A DNA stretch of 64,000 nt from Mytilus californianus (lineage: Eukaryota; Mollusca; Bivalvia; Mytilida; Mytilidae). The position numbers were made by a program, and so were the translations under genes. Position 1 is the first letter of the stretch, and each line of letters starts with the position of its first letter. The stretch covers positions 992,001 through 1,056,000 of the forward strand of contig NW_026262648.1 of NCBI RefSeq assembly GCF_021869535.1, read 5' to 3'. Of the stretch, positions 13,867 through 27,370 are shown piece after piece. Under the pieces are notes generated by a model, which was not told the DNA's origin, did not search any database, and worked only from the letters and a program-made list of their open reading frames with translations.

Positions 13867-15495
13867 CTAAAATGATATAAATGTCAGGTATTTGTTCGAT
13901 TTGTTCTTATTTTAAATTTGATATAGTTGATTTGTATAGTTTATTTATTATTCCCTTCGCAATCCACATTTTTTTTGTCTCTTTCGATTCACGCTCAATG
14001 CCTTTGAAGCGTATTTTTCAAATTTATTGCTGTGAATGGTGAATCAATTTTTTCAATTGTATTACTTTTGATGTATGTGAATATCAAATATTCTACCTTG
14101 TAAAAGCAAAGCTACGTAATCTACTGCTTAGAAAAATTTATTAAAAAGGTGTCTGCCAAAGATTCATAAAATTCTATGATGGCTTGACAAAGTAATTAAA
14201 GTCCTTCTATCAGTTAATCATATAAAAAACTTCAGACAAAGTTAATAATGCTATGAAGGTTTGACAAAGTAATTGATGTCCATTCATCGGTAAAATACGG
14301 AAAAATGAAATTAAAAAAAATATATAAATATTGCTATAAATACTGTCTTTTGGTCACAAGCTTCTGTCCAAATTTCATAAAACTCCATGTAATTCTGACT
14401 GTTATTGATGTCTTAATTTGCCTTTCACTGGAAGATCAAAGAGTTCTTAACGTGCAGAGTTCGGCACTCTCCTTACACGAGGCATCAGATATAATGTCCT
14501 CATTCATACAACAAGTGCAATTTATACATCCTGCACAGCCAAATTGATTCATATATATAGCATAGGTTTCACCATACAAGGCCGTGTTCAGTTGTAAACA
14601 ATTATATCGAGTTCTGTGCTTGTGTGAATTTTAGAATTTATTTTTTATAATTAAAACTCTTAAAATGCAAGCGTTGAAATTAATTTTTCAAAATGCCTAA
14701 ATTTAAAAAAAATGCCTGTAACATATACATTAGCATGTCTGGTTTCCAAATCATAACCAAAAAAATTGAATAAAGCACTTTGATCTTTATTTGGAAGCAC
14801 CCCATCTTAAAAATTAATGCACAGGGATTGAAAGTGATGCTAATTGGGGAATTCAATTTTGCAAAATACGAATGTCCACCCAAACAAGCAGAGTTTCGAA
14901 TATGTATCATTATGATGGGGGCTTTGGCTTTCAAAGTTTTTCATTTTATTAATGATTTCCCAGTCCTTGCTTGATCCAAGATTCGTTTTTTTTAAGTCAA
15001 ATCATTTATATTCAAAGAAAGCCTGAATTGTTCCTCTTCTGCAACCAATTTCATCAAGAGTTAATATACTCCAACGACATCACCCAAAAGATTAAAAAGT
15101 TTAATTAATAGGTCAATTTCTGGTCAAATAAAGATAAAATACTCATACAACAAATTCGTGACAATACGTTACGATATCATTTTCTCTCAGTCAAACGATT
15201 GTATGACTGGAATATTAAAAGTGGTGAATTTCGACTTAAAATAATTCTAGGCAAGTAATTAAACGTTCATAATGATCGAACTAATAGCTGTATAAAACAT
15301 CTTCTGAGACGCATTCAAAAAATATAATTCTTGATAACAGCTCATGTTTACAAAGAAAAAAATCAGAAATCAGAATTTCAATATTTACTAGTATTCACTT
15401 TCAAATTCATAACATATGTAAACAATTTGTATTTCTTCCAATGAAGCACATCCAGTGCATAACGGATACTAAACATACATGTTAGTTTTACTTAC

Positions 15496-16135
15496 TTCCC
15501 CCACAATGACCTCTCTGGTTGTCATGGTTGTCAATAAATACGACAACGTCTGTGGTTTTTGGCATACCACCGGCCTCACCCCAGGTCCGTAAATTTTTTG
15601 CCGCATCCTGTCGTTTGAACACTTGGGCAAGTTTAATTCCAAAGATGAAATTTGTAACACGTGCAAAGCCTGTGTATTCCGATGCGCTGATTACTTCCCC
15701 GCCGATATCAAATACCTCCTGGAAAACGAAAGGTGTCGGGGAACCAGGGAAATACTGTGAATTCAAGCCATGTAATTTTCCATAAATAGCATGTTGGTCG
15801 CCAGGCCACATATGTTTAGCAGCATCGACGCGGAAACAGCAACACCTATGGAGATAAGGTGATTCATATATTCTGCTATCTTGCTCCTAACGAATTCTTT
15901 TCCTAGTTTTAAATCAGTCAAGGTAACAAGACGACAATTTCGTACTTCATCTTTGTCTCCATAGTTATGGATATTTAAATCTCTAGAATGGCATTCATCT
16001 CCTCCGTTGAAATACTACGATGAAAAAGGAACGCCTGGGTAACTCATTGCGCCACCATCCAAGTGGGATCCTCCTGTTCTTGTTCCCTGCCCACCGGCTC
16101 CTGTCATATGGTTTATTACAGCGTCGGAGTTAATC
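15496..16135 (-). pseudogene. Amylase copy 1 exon 4: nonsense codon and frameshift
   Basis: 640 nt, acceptor TAAAAG, donor GTAAGT. In frame it starts [19 protein letters not shown], the GH13 conserved region I, and hits TAG at 16015-16017 right after GVPFSS, where related enzymes continue into a DFN-like motif. The frame then stays open ([18 protein letters not shown]) until about 15837, where one base is missing within the segment expected to read GFRVDAAKH, so the catalytic-nucleophile motif falls in another frame. Downstream the new frame carries [22 protein letters not shown] (acid/base region) and [13 protein letters not shown] (transition-state Asp region). One extra base would restore the 641-nt length that the flanking exon phases require. 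Confidence 0.92.
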
Positions 16136-16859
16136 CTTTTAATAACTTTAAATAATTTGATTTCGTAACATTCTGTTTAATAAAAACGCAATATATTTGA
16201 ATTCCTTTTTGATTTTCTACAACATAGAAAAAGTATTCAAATAAACCGTAAGAAAAAGGCAACTTAAAACAAACGCATGTCTTACCCGCATGCGTACAGA
16301 TTTCTCTAATAATTCGTATTGATATTAAAGTGTATTGCCAGTTAAACCATTGTCATGATTGTGGATATACTCCAGTGATCAGCTAACCTATAACAACGAC
16401 ATAAAAACTTGTAAATTGTATCAGAAGTGTATCTAAAATAAAATATCTATCCATGTTATTAATTGGTCGTTGTTTTAAAATTATTTTCTGAAAGGTTTAC
16501 ATCGATCATATATCAACAAAACACAATCGGATGTTGACCCCCGGATGCTGTGTTTTACTGTTTTTTTTTTCTCATTCATTAACCCTTTTATCCTCTTGAT
16601 CTCATACCACAACAAATACAGAGATCATCTCGATGTTGATAAAAAGAACGCTTTATAAAATTAAAAACCAATTGTTCAGAGAATAATTGAAGGTCTTTCC
16701 ACCTCAACTTCGATAATAAAGAATGAAATTTAAAAAAAAAACGGTGTTAGAAGATGTCACTTCTGGTTCATATAATTTGTTACTTCAAACTAATTTTTAA
16801 AAATAAAATTTACAGGTACTTTTTCATTGAATTAGTATGAAATAGACTACTTCCGGTTA

Positions 16860-17640
16860 AAATAATGTAACTTTCAGTTAACCTTTTAAAAGGTCAAATG
16901 TCTACTAACCAAATGCAAAGACCAAATCGTTTTATGAAGGACCAGTATGAATTTTTAGCAAAGGTCAAAATCTAGAACGTAAAATTGACCTTTGACCTTG
17001 ACCTCAATTCCAAGGTCATTGGTCAGTGATCTCAAATCGAAAGATCCCAGGTCAGTCACTTGTATGTTTGAGGAGTAATACTGATTTCAAATACATTAGG
17101 GAAGAAAACTCCTATGAAGGGAGACCGAAACACTCCGACTTAAATGGGTTGAAGTTGAGCCATGTCGTAAATAATTATTTACCAAACGCATTGTATCCTT
17201 AACTGTTACGGTTTCTTTGGAATAAAGAAAACAAAGTTCAAAATATAGAACATGACCTTGACCTTTGACCTTGACCTCAATTTCCTCCAAATGGACCAAT
17301 GACTTCATATCAAAAGACTTCAGACCTGTATGACTTATGGTGTATGAAATTATTCAACATATCACTCATGTTAAATTTTTAAAGGGAAATAACTCCCATA
17401 AGATGCCATTGGATCACTTCGGTTAAACTAAACCATAACATCTTTAAGAGTAGATGAACAATTTGGTGGAGAAAGTTTATTGATATCTTTTACGGTTTCA
17501 GAGAAATAAAGGGGTCGCGGGGGGTAACTCCTATAAGAATAAGTGTTCGGTTACACAGGGTGAATGGGGAAATCCCCATCACTGTACGACATCATTGGCA
17601 CAAAATCCTTACAATGTGTCGCGAAACAAAAAAAAAACAT
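16860..17640 (+). repeat. Degenerate repeat with TGACCT direct repeats
   Basis: Two related modules each contain TTTGACCTTGACCTCAAT-type sequence (near 16990-17015 and 17256-17282), followed by sequence reading TCAAA.GA..(C/T)CAG and GTATGA. The minus frame at 17096-17308 (70 codons) is formed by this repeat. Function unknown; it lies in the amylase intron between exons 3 and 4. Confidence 0.55.
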
Positions 17641-18539
17641 CTCAGACGGCAGAAGAAAAAAAAATAATCAGAACAAAAGCAAAAGGTCTTTCCATGAAAA
17701 GTGAAAAGACCTAATTATTTGCATTTCTGGACTTATTTTCATCTGTAATACTCAATCCTATTCGTTTTTAAGCAACGTATTTACAAATTTGAGTAGTTGA
17801 GGAGCTGTGTAACCAAATCGAACATAAAAGATTAGATAAACCCTTCTAAGATTCACTTTGCCTGAGGAATCCTATTATTTTAATAATTTCAAAAATTATC
17901 AGTGGAGAATTTATGAAAGGTGTGTATCTATATATTCCTCAATGATATACAGATGTCTCTACCAGATGAAAAGTAATGAATCATTCTTAGTCTAGACAAG
18001 ATTTTAAAGAAAAAAAATATTTATTTTACACAAATGAAATACCATGAAAAGCAAATTTATAATAAGGGTTCTAATATCGAAACTCCTCACAAGCTCTTTA
18101 CTTTTGGTACATTCTCTTCAGCTACAGCAAACTAGATATTTCCACCAGTCTATGGTGGGAACCCAATTGCCCCTCAATACCATCATTTGCATGTATATTC
18201 TTTTTTAAGACATTTTGAAAACAACCTTATGACTATTAATTTTACTCTTACGTTTTTAAATGAAGGTGAAGAAAGAAACTTTTCACTACAAGGGTGGGAA
18301 CATAGGGCACATCTTAAGAATATCATCAGCCTAGTAGTCCAATATTTGGTGTTGACATTTATTATCAATGATCTACTTATATTTATGAATTAACTGTTCA
18401 CAAAACTTTGACTTGTTAGAATGTAGAAAGCTATGAATTTTTTAAGCTAGGAATTTATTACCTTAGATTTAATTGGCTAAACTTTTCAGAATTGTGGGTC
18501 TTCAATGCTTTTCAACACTAAACATGACCTTTTTATTTT

Positions 18540-18625
18540 TTTTTGATTCGAGTGTTACTGGTGTGTCTTCTGAAGACGAACACAATGATAACCTTGGTAT
18601 CTTTGATGATGTTTTATCACTGGAA
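18540..18625 (+). repeat. TTGATTCGAGTGTTACTG-type dispersed repeat
   Basis: Related to 37000-37110 and 61830-61920, all built on TTCGAGCGTCACTGATGAG ... AGACGAAACGCGC ... CCTGGTATC.ATGATG. Non-coding dispersed repeat, degenerate here. Confidence 0.55.
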
Positions 18626-18792
18626 TAGTTACTCTTCGTCTCAGTTCCAATAATAAAGAAAAAATCATTTATTAGAAAACGAAGACAAAACTCGAAATAA
18701 CAAGTTGGTTTAACAATACGTTAAAGGGTATACGACAGATATATCGTAGCTATTGAAAACTATAACGAAAAATGATGTTGGAATAACAATCA

Positions 18793-19218
<426 letters not shown>

Positions 19219-19659
19219 TTAATTTCCTTTTCCAATGTTTGAACAGTATAACATGGTAAAATTTGCTCAATTTTGTCAGTCTTTAGTGTACACGTTGTTG
19301 ACATTAACTATTAACTTATTTTTGATATTTCATTTTTTTCAATTAAGAAATAGGTGATTTTCAGAGACATAATAATGATAATGATTATGTGGTTGTAGTA
19401 AACGTTTTCAATCCTCTCCTAACCTAGAAAAGGGGTGTTTCAGTACAACATAAGAACAAACTGTAAAATTAGTTACTTCAACTGTTTCGATTATTATACA
19501 TCTTTTAAAATATTCAGTTTTGAGCGTTCCTGATGAAGGTAAATCCAGAACGCTTCGGAAAGATGAAATTTATAACATGTTATTTTCCCTTTTTTAAAAG
19601 AGTGTGACACATCAGATGGACACGAAGCAGCAAAGAAAACCAGCAAGGAAACAAAAGAC

Positions 19660-20062
19660 GCTAAGTACTGGTCTAAGAGTACTCGTAGTTGAAACCATCC
19701 ATTTGAAAATTGTAAGGACGATATCATGGGTTGGCTAACCGTATTGGAATATCTATTCCACAACTGACGGCGAATATGTCCCAATTGTCGTAACCACAAT
19801 CCCGTTTTCCTTTCCTCGTATGTGACCTATCGAATTATACTTCTAACCGGGTTTGCACTTTCATGAGAAAAACTACCGTAGTCACATGTGGAGGAGAATC
19901 TGCTTTCATTTCCAGATCGACCCCAGTTTAGTTTCTCTATGTTTTGTTTTGTTTTGTGTACTGTACTTTGTCTTTTTGTTTTTTTTTGTCATGGCATTGC
20001 CAGTTTGTTTTCGGCTTATGAGTTTAAATATCCCTATGGCATCTGTCGTCTCTCTTTTACTA
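19660..20062 (+). mobile_element. YIDD-type retroelement 3' end (RT C-terminus and tail)
   Basis: Remains of the RT C-terminus followed by the full 3' tail: TGTCCCAATTGTCGTAACCA, GTCACATGTGGAGGAGAATCTGC, TTTAGTTTCTCTATGTTTTG, ATGGCATTGCCAG, CTATGGCATCTGTCGTCTCTC. Located in amylase intron 2. The plus 173-codon frame at 19853-20374 crosses this tail and the adjacent LINE and is not a gene. Confidence 0.7.
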
Positions 20063-20480
20063 AATATACACCGATTTGAAAATCTTCTTTACTCTCTGGG
20101 AGTATACTTAAATCATCAGCAAATAAAAGTGATCCAACGTTTAAATCAACCAATTAAGGGTAGCTTGGAGTTTTCATTTGTAGTGACTTGCATTAAAACA
20201 TTAATAAAAATATTGAAGAGAATTGGACTGATAGCCTCCTGTTTCACTCCCCTGAATATTTCAAATGAATATGAACTAAGATTATTCAGTTTCAGAGATG
20301 TTTCAGTTCTAGAAAATTATTTTCTTATTTCATTAAATAAATTTTTCCAAACTCCAATTTTTGCCAAATTATAAAAAAATCCATTTCTCCATACATAATC
20401 AAATACTTTTTGTAAATCTATAAAGCATATACAAAGCTTTTTCATTCTGATGTACTTATTTATACATTAAGGATAGATTG
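20050..20480 (-). mobile_element. LINE reverse transcriptase segment, inverted
   Basis: On the minus strand the fragments read CFIDLQKVFDYVWRNG (RT box with FxDxxKAFDxVW form), then ISPILFNIFIN, then LLFADDLSILPES with an intact FADD catalytic box near 20100-20130. Frameshifts and stops separate them. It abuts, head to head, the plus-strand C-terminal part of what looks like the same element (20481-21252). Non-LTR retrotransposon ORF2, non-functional. Confidence 0.85.
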
Positions 20481-21252
20481 GAAAAATAAACAAAATCTGC
20501 TTCAAATATTGGGCCACGATCTGACATTGGAACATTGCCATGTAGAACAATTAATTTCAATTCAGTTATTGATTTATTTAGCAAGACCTTACATCAAAAA
20601 CATAAATCCATTTCTAAAGCAGGTTATAGCTAGTGTGTTGTCAAAATCACTTGACAACAACAGTACATATTCTTGGTATTCATATGTCAAGAATGTTGTA
20701 CCTGGTAGCAATATCTTACATATACATGTAATAGAATATTGTAAAAATTTGAAAAAAGTTAAACCTCTCAAGATTATCATCAAGAAAGAAACATAAGACA
20801 AACATAAAAATTTGATTAAAATGAATGTAATAGTGATGATGAAAAAAGTAAGCTGTTGGTCAAGATAAAGAATTTTTACTTATGGTTCAACGATTTTATT
20901 TTAAGAAAGTGTTTCACCAAACTCTGTATAAGTGACCACACTCTTGAAATTGAAAAGGTTAAATATTTGAAAATCCTTCGAGAAGATAGACTTTGCAAAT
21001 TACGCAGTGTACTTGAAAACGAAGGAACATTTCCTCTTTGACTGTAGTATAAACAATAAATCAAGATCGGATCTATTTAAAAAAAATAAATGGGAAGACG
21101 AATTTATGCCACTTCTAGAAGACCAAACAATTATTAAATTATTAAACCCTATATCAACAGAACATATGGAACTAACCAGCTATTTTTTTAAACAGTCATT
21201 AGAACTGAGGACAGAAGCAACTTCATTTTCATGTATTATTATTATTAAATGA
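20481..21252 (+). mobile_element. LINE ORF2 C-terminal region
   Basis: Plus-frame pieces: GHDLTLEHCHVEQL, ARPYIKNINPFLKQ, YSWYSYVKNV, then LCISDHTLEIEKVKYLKI and HFLFDCSINNKSRSDLF. The order and the CxxC...HFLFDC form match the post-RT region and C-terminal zinc-finger-like domain of animal LINE ORF2 proteins. Several frameshifts. It lies in amylase intron 2, antisense to the gene. Confidence 0.75.
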
Positions 21253-21690
21253 CACAAATGACAATTGGAACGAAACTGGTGTAGACTTTTTTGCCAATTA
21301 TGCATCAGCTGTCATACAAATTCAGACTCAGTAGTAAATGTCAATATATATACATGAATTAAAAAACTAACACACCAAATAAAACAACCATTCGAGACCA
21401 AACTGAAAGTAAGATATATAGTGGAGAATATAAGTAGCAATAATAATGCAAACCCACAAAAAAGACAGTGAAAGAAAACTTGCAAAAACGATCACTTGTA
21501 TGATACTCTACTGATTAGATGCTGTTAATATGATCTTGAAGGACAGATTTTTCTTTAATATGTAATGGTCATTTTCAACTGCCTGAAAGTTAAAAACTAA
21601 ATATCTCTTTCAAAATGAATGTTCTTAGATTTAAAGAATCTGGAGATGTATCAGGTTTTGCCTGTAGTGATCCTTTTTTTGGTTTTCCTA

Positions 21691-21855
<165 letters not shown>

Positions 21856-23704
21856 TTAGGAATAGATAAATATTTCAGAAGGCCAATGACAAACAAGGAT
21901 AACATTTATTTTCATTTGCATTATGACGGATGTTTCCCAAAAAGCAGTTGTTCTACATACAATATGAAATTTAAGGGAGAAGAGTTGCCTAAAAACAAGC
22001 TTTGAGAGCTACAAAATATGTTTGACCTAGCAACATTCTTCAAGTGCCTCAGTTAACCCCTGAGTCTGTATTTCAGTGGAAGTCGTTTGTTGCAATCTTC
22101 CAAATGTGTTTCCCGTTTATTATTTAAGAATTATTCAGACTGTTTGTTTTCTTGTCCGTATTGTCTCACATTTTGTTATTCTGAGGCATTTTATAGCTTA
22201 CTATATAGATTTTGATTTGCACATTGTTGAAGACCACCCTAAGGACTATCGTTGTTTACATCCTCGTCCTATTTTTGCTGATGGATAATTGTACAATGTA
22301 TGACGGAGAGTCGTACCACATGTCCTTGTGTTTGTTTTCCGTTTACTAGAGATTTCCAATAAAATGACATACGTACCTAACTCGACGTACGCACGTAACG
22401 GGACCGGTTATTGCTAACCTATTAATTTTGTTAAATACGTCACTCAAGTTTTAACTAAGAATTCCTAAACTATTAAACCCATTCATGATAAATTTTATCA
22501 ATATCAAGTATTTCTAAGATGATGAAAAAAAGAGAAATCATGATTTTTATATATCACGTGATTATTGAGATTCCCGCCAAAACTTCAATGTCATAAGACC
22601 ACGTATATACACGTATCTTTACCTATCATACGATTGATTTGAGTTGTCTTTCATGGTTTTGACCATGCTTTTGTTTTTCGATATACTTTGCAAATGAACC
22701 TTTTATTATTTAATATTTGACATGCTTTTATTTGTCGTTATCAGATTGGTGTCCCTTTTTTATTTCCTTTCGTCTCTTAATGTTTTATAATATTTAATTT
22801 CCGTTGGTGTTTATTATTAGACAGAGATTTTTCTAGCAATTTCAGAAATATCGAATTCAGTGTTAGTCAGAATTTGTCTCTGTTAAAGTTGATAACTGGG
22901 ATTGCATCATACTTTATTAAGCATCATTTCAAACGTTCTCTTCTTCTGCAGTTAATCTTGTTTATTTACAATCTCCGATTTTTTTCCCAGAAAAAACGTT
23001 CGACAAAGGGATGTGTATATTTAAAAAAATTGATACAGGTGTTGTACTTCTTTCAATTCTAATTGTTGACATATCCTTTTCTTTCAAATGAAAGTCAACT
23101 AACATTAAAAAAAAAGAATTTTGTAATTGAAAGTGATATATGTAAATAAATGTGTACACCAATTCGTTATATAGATTGTAATTTGGAAGGTGTACTTGAT
23201 TAGCAATAGATGACTAATCTGCATATAAACATTGACCGCTGTGGATAGTAAACTATCAATTTATAGTACATAGTAATTGGCTAAAAAATGTCCTGTCCTC
23301 AAGTATCTCTGGTTTAAAGTGGACGAGAATGCCAATTTATATACTTGTTACATTTTTAAGACAACTATAATGCCACTTGAGTCTTTACAGTAATTTTCTT
23401 TTTAAAATGTACTTTTAATTAGTAAGGCTTGATATTGTCATAGTTGTTTTTGGATTAAGACAACTCTTACTAGTCCAATTAGAAGTGGATTCTTAAACTA
23501 TAACATATTGATTAAGGGAAGCATAAATTTTTAGATTCAATTTTTGTCTCGCCTTAGAGATATATATTTATATATAAAGTTAAACTCTACGACATATCCA
23601 TGCATAGGATCACCAGTGAAGGTGATACACGACTGAAAACAAATTTTATATTCATAATTACTTTAAATATGTATATATGTGTAAACCAAGCTCTGTGAAA
23701 GAAG

Positions 23705-24045
23705 GTTTTTCCAGGTTGTTCTTATGTCCTGCTGTTGCACCACTGTCCCAGACTTAGGGGGAGGGGTTGAGAACTCATTCTTTATGTGCCTGTCCCATGT
23801 CAGGAGCCTGTGATTCAATTGTTGTCGTTGGTTCATATCTGTTATATTTGTTTTTCGTAAATTGTTTTGTTTTAAACCAGGCCGGTAGTTTTCTCAATTG
23901 AATTGTTTCATATTTTTCAAGTTGGTTCCTTTTATAGTCGACTATACGGTATGGATTTTTCTCATTGATGAAGGCCGTACGGTTGCCTATCATTGCTTAC
24001 ATCCACTTCATTTCTTATTGGCAATCATATCATATCTCCTTATTT
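23705..24045 (+). repeat. R1 repeat copy
   Basis: Shows CACCACTGTCCCAGACTTAG, CTGTCCCATGTCAGGAGCCTG, GGCCGGTAGTTTTCTC, TTTTATAGTCGACTATACGG, GAAGGCCGTACGGTTGCC and ATTGGCAATCATATCATATC. Nested in the 4.5-kb TA-flanked element. Confidence 0.75.
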
Positions 24046-24424
24046 TTTTTAATTTAACTAAATACGTTTAATATTCTCAGGTAATTTAACATGTAAGAAT
24101 CAGCTTTCAGTACCTGGGGGTACTTTAAGATCGGTACTCTGTGTCTTTCATCATAAAAATGTAATTGTTTAGGGCTTAATTCAATATTGATTAGTTGAGC
24201 TATTTCCAACTGAATTTTACCGGTTTTATTACTAATATTGTGCTGTTACACCAGAGTGTTGAACGCTGGTAAACGCGTTTAATCAGGCCAAATTCTATAT
24301 TTGCTTTCCCAAGTCAGGAGTTTTCAATTCAGTGGATGTCGAGAACTTATGTTACGCATGCATCTCTTTGCTACATAGTTCAAGTTTTATAAATGTCTAA
24401 GTTAAAAGCAATAGAGATCATAGA

Positions 24425-25345
24425 ATAAAATTGAGAATGGAAATGGGGAATGTGTCAAAGAGACAACAACCCGACCATAGAACAGACAACAGCAGAAGGT
24501 CACCAACAGGTCTTCAATGCAGCGAGAAATTCCCGCACCCGGAGGCGTCCTTCAGCTGGCCCCTAAACAAATATATATACTAGTTCAGTGATAATGACCG
24601 CCATACTAAACTCCAAATTGTACACAAGAAACTAAAATTAAAAATAATACAAGACTAACAAAGGCTAGAGGCTCCTGACTTGGGACAGGCGCAAAAATGC
24701 GGCGGGGTTAAACATGTTTATGAGATCTCAACCCTCCCCCTATACCTCTAGCCAATGTAGAAAAGTAAACGCATAACAATACGCACATTAAAATTCAGTT
24801 CAAGAGAAGTCCGAGTCTGATGTCAGAAGATGTAACCAAAGAAAATAAACAAAATGACAATAATACATAAATAACAACAGACTACTAGCAGTTAACTGAC
24901 ATGCCAGCTCCAGACTTCAATTAAACTGATTGAAAGATTATGTCTTCATCATATGAATATCAGGAACAATCCTTCCCGTTAGGGGTTTAGTATCATACCA
25001 TCATAACATATATGAGAAGAACATAACCCGTGTCATGCCAACAACTGGTTTTTAAATAATTGTGTTTAGTGCCGATGCAAAGACCCTATAAGTGAATCAA
25101 TATTAACGCCAAAATATGCAATCTTTAATGACCTGACAACAAGTATGTTTATCAAATGATCATGTCTACTCACAATTAAAACAGTAAGAAAGGGATTGAC
25201 TCGTCCGACTAAAACGAAGCACAAAAACAGCAATTACTAGTATTACCAAATAAACTCCATGTACCGGTCTTAGAGTATTCACAGCTACTGAACACTATCT
25301 TAAAAACAACTACAACTAATAAATACAGAATAATTAACCAGTCTA
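24425..25345 (-). repeat. R2 long dispersed repeat
   Basis: Contains AATGGGGAATGTGTCAAAGA, AACAGACAACAGCAGAAGG, GCTGGCCCCTAAAC, TGGGACAGGCGCAAAAATGC, GAAGTCCGAGTCTGATGTCA. Part of it recurs at 52745-52860 (AAGAAGTCCGAGTCCGATGT). No coding frame. I recall this as an abundant mussel repeat. Orientation is by analogy with R1 and is uncertain. Confidence 0.6.
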
Positions 25346-25364
25346 GAATATTAATCAATTATTT

Positions 25365-25700
25365 CGTACTGTTACTCCACTGTCCCAGGTAAGAGGGCCC
25401 GTTAACATGTTTAACCCCCCCCCCCCCCCCCCACATTATGTATGGATGTGACTGTCCTAAGTAAGAAGCCTGGTTATCGTTTGTTGCTGTGCTTTCTTTC
25501 ATTTTTTTGTACATTAGTTAGGCCGTTAGTTTTATCGTTATAGTTGTTTTACATTTGTCATTTGTGGCCTCTTATAGATGACTATTCGGTATGGGCTTTA
25601 CTCATTGTTGAAGGTCGTACGGTGGCCTATAGTTCATTGCTGTGTCATTTGGTTTCTTGTGAAGAGTTGTCTCATTGGCAATCATACTACATCTTTTTTG
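25365..25700 (+). repeat. R1 repeat copy with a poly-C tract
   Basis: CTGTTACTCCACTGTCCCAG, CATGTTTAACCCC running into a long C run ending at about 25432, GTTAGGCCGTTAGTTTTATC, GAAGGTCGTACGGTGGCC, TTGTCTCATTGGCAATCATA. The long C run is likely to be unstable. Confidence 0.75.
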
Positions 25701-27370
25701 TACATATCACAAATTAAGTAAAAAAATACATAAACTCTCTAGAAAAGCAAGACCTTGTGTCATGTCAAAAGCACAGAGTGTCGGTAGGACCATAAGTGTT
25801 CATAACTGTATAGTAGATTATATGTAGTTTCTATAAAATGTAATGATAATTCATCAGTAAAAGATACATGATTATTTGTTAGTGGAATTATATATAACCT
25901 AATAAATGAATATTTATATTAAAAGAAACATCAGAAACAAGAATATGTGTCCATTAGATTACACGCCAGTATCATATTTCCGTGTTAAGTGAGCTCTAAA
26001 TCCAGGAAAAAATCCAATTCAGCATGTAGCCTTAAACTTTTAAATCCCGTGCGAGATGTCTAATATTCAAACATTGTTGTTTTTAAAACGTATTTATCAA
26101 AGTCAAACGACAATCATCGGAGCAACGCGAAAAAAAATTTGACGATTTTATACTAAACATTTGTATAGATAACGTGGAAAACGCGAGATTTTCAAAATTA
26201 TTTGGCGATCGAAAGGGGGGAGTACGCCCTCTCCCCCTGTATCTACGAATGCACGTTTAGGTATACATGGACAAAAACCTCGTTCCATGCATTATTATAG
26301 TTAAAGACTAAAAAGTACTATTTGATAAATGTATCAATGATATGAATTTCTGCTCACGTCAAATTATCTTGAATTAAATTATAGAAAAATAATTTTTTTT
26401 AAAAGTTAGTCGCGTACACCTTTTACATTCGGGTGTGTTGGAATCTACTTTTTAAGCGTTAAAACTTATAAAAACAAAAAAAGAGATAACCTTCTCGCTT
26501 CGGATTTCATTATTTTAATATTTTCATGCTAAATTTTTACTTGGTAGTTTTTAAAATTCATATTTTGAGAAGAACTGAAATATGGGTCAAGTGAAATGAC
26601 AAGAAATGATGGGTGTATTTGATTACAAGTTGCTAGCTTGCTTATTCCATTAAAATATTTTTGTCAATAAAATCATTCAAAATTTAATAACAAAATATTT
26701 AAAGATTAAAAAAAGGAGTTGGGGTTGATTTTTACATTTAGTCTATATCAGCAAGAAATGCGTGTCGAAAGAACAAAAAATGCATTTAGTGTATGCTCCC
26801 CTCCGTCATGCTTCAATGCAATAGGACGAAATACGTTGAGTTAGGTCGGTTATGTCGAGTAAAGTCATTTTATTGGAAATCTCTAATAGGACATAGCAGG
26901 AAAATTATTAAAAATGTATATTATACTCTGCATTAAGATATTGACAAACTGAAGGTCTTCCTTCGTTGAAATTAGCATACAACATGACCTCAAACAATTA
27001 TAATCATTTCTTGGACCGATATTTGATGACGAAAACATTAATGAACAATGTGTGTTTTGAAAACCGACATGAATAACTATACTTTCAATTTCAAGTTTCT
27101 TTTAAGCAACATGAATATGCTGAGGTAATACGATTATTTAAATTTTGTGTCACTTGCTGCATGGTGAGACATTACAAGATTAAATATTACATATATTAAC
27201 ACACTGTTACACTGTTACTTCCATATTTGCCAATTGAAAAAGCAAACATTTTCTGAATAACTTAATCTTGAGCAAATGATTACTGCGTTATTTCTAACTA
27301 GTTAGTTGTTGGTGGTTAAATTTTGGTTCCATGAAAAAATACTATATATATGTATATATATGGATATTAA

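Larger units (their letters stand above)
22349..26883. mobile_element. 4.5-kb TA-flanked element with 20-bp terminal inverted repeats
   Basis: The left end GAGATTTCCAATAAAATGAC (22349-22368) recurs exactly inverted at 26864-26883, and both ends are flanked by TA (22347-22348, 26884-26885). Subterminal sequence is also shared in inverted form (ACCTAACTCGACGTA on the left, ACCTAACTCAACGTA read from the right). The paralogous amylase copy carries an uninterrupted TAATAGGA at about 32415-32422, which fits the empty site. No transposase is visible; the interior is repeats and AT-rich DNA. Best read as a non-autonomous TA-target DNA transposon in amylase intron 1. Confidence 0.7.

Noticed and set aside
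15519..15785. 88-codon plus frame
   Set aside because: Antisense shadow of amylase exon 4.
19853..20374. 173-codon plus frame
   Set aside because: It crosses a retroelement 3' tail and the antisense strand of a LINE RT whose minus-strand translation has FADD.
23775..23993. 72-codon minus frame
   Set aside because: Entirely within an R1 repeat copy.
25418..25433. Poly-C tract as a regulatory or telomere-like signal
   Set aside because: It sits at a CCCC position normal for R1 copies and looks like simple expansion or sequencing slippage.
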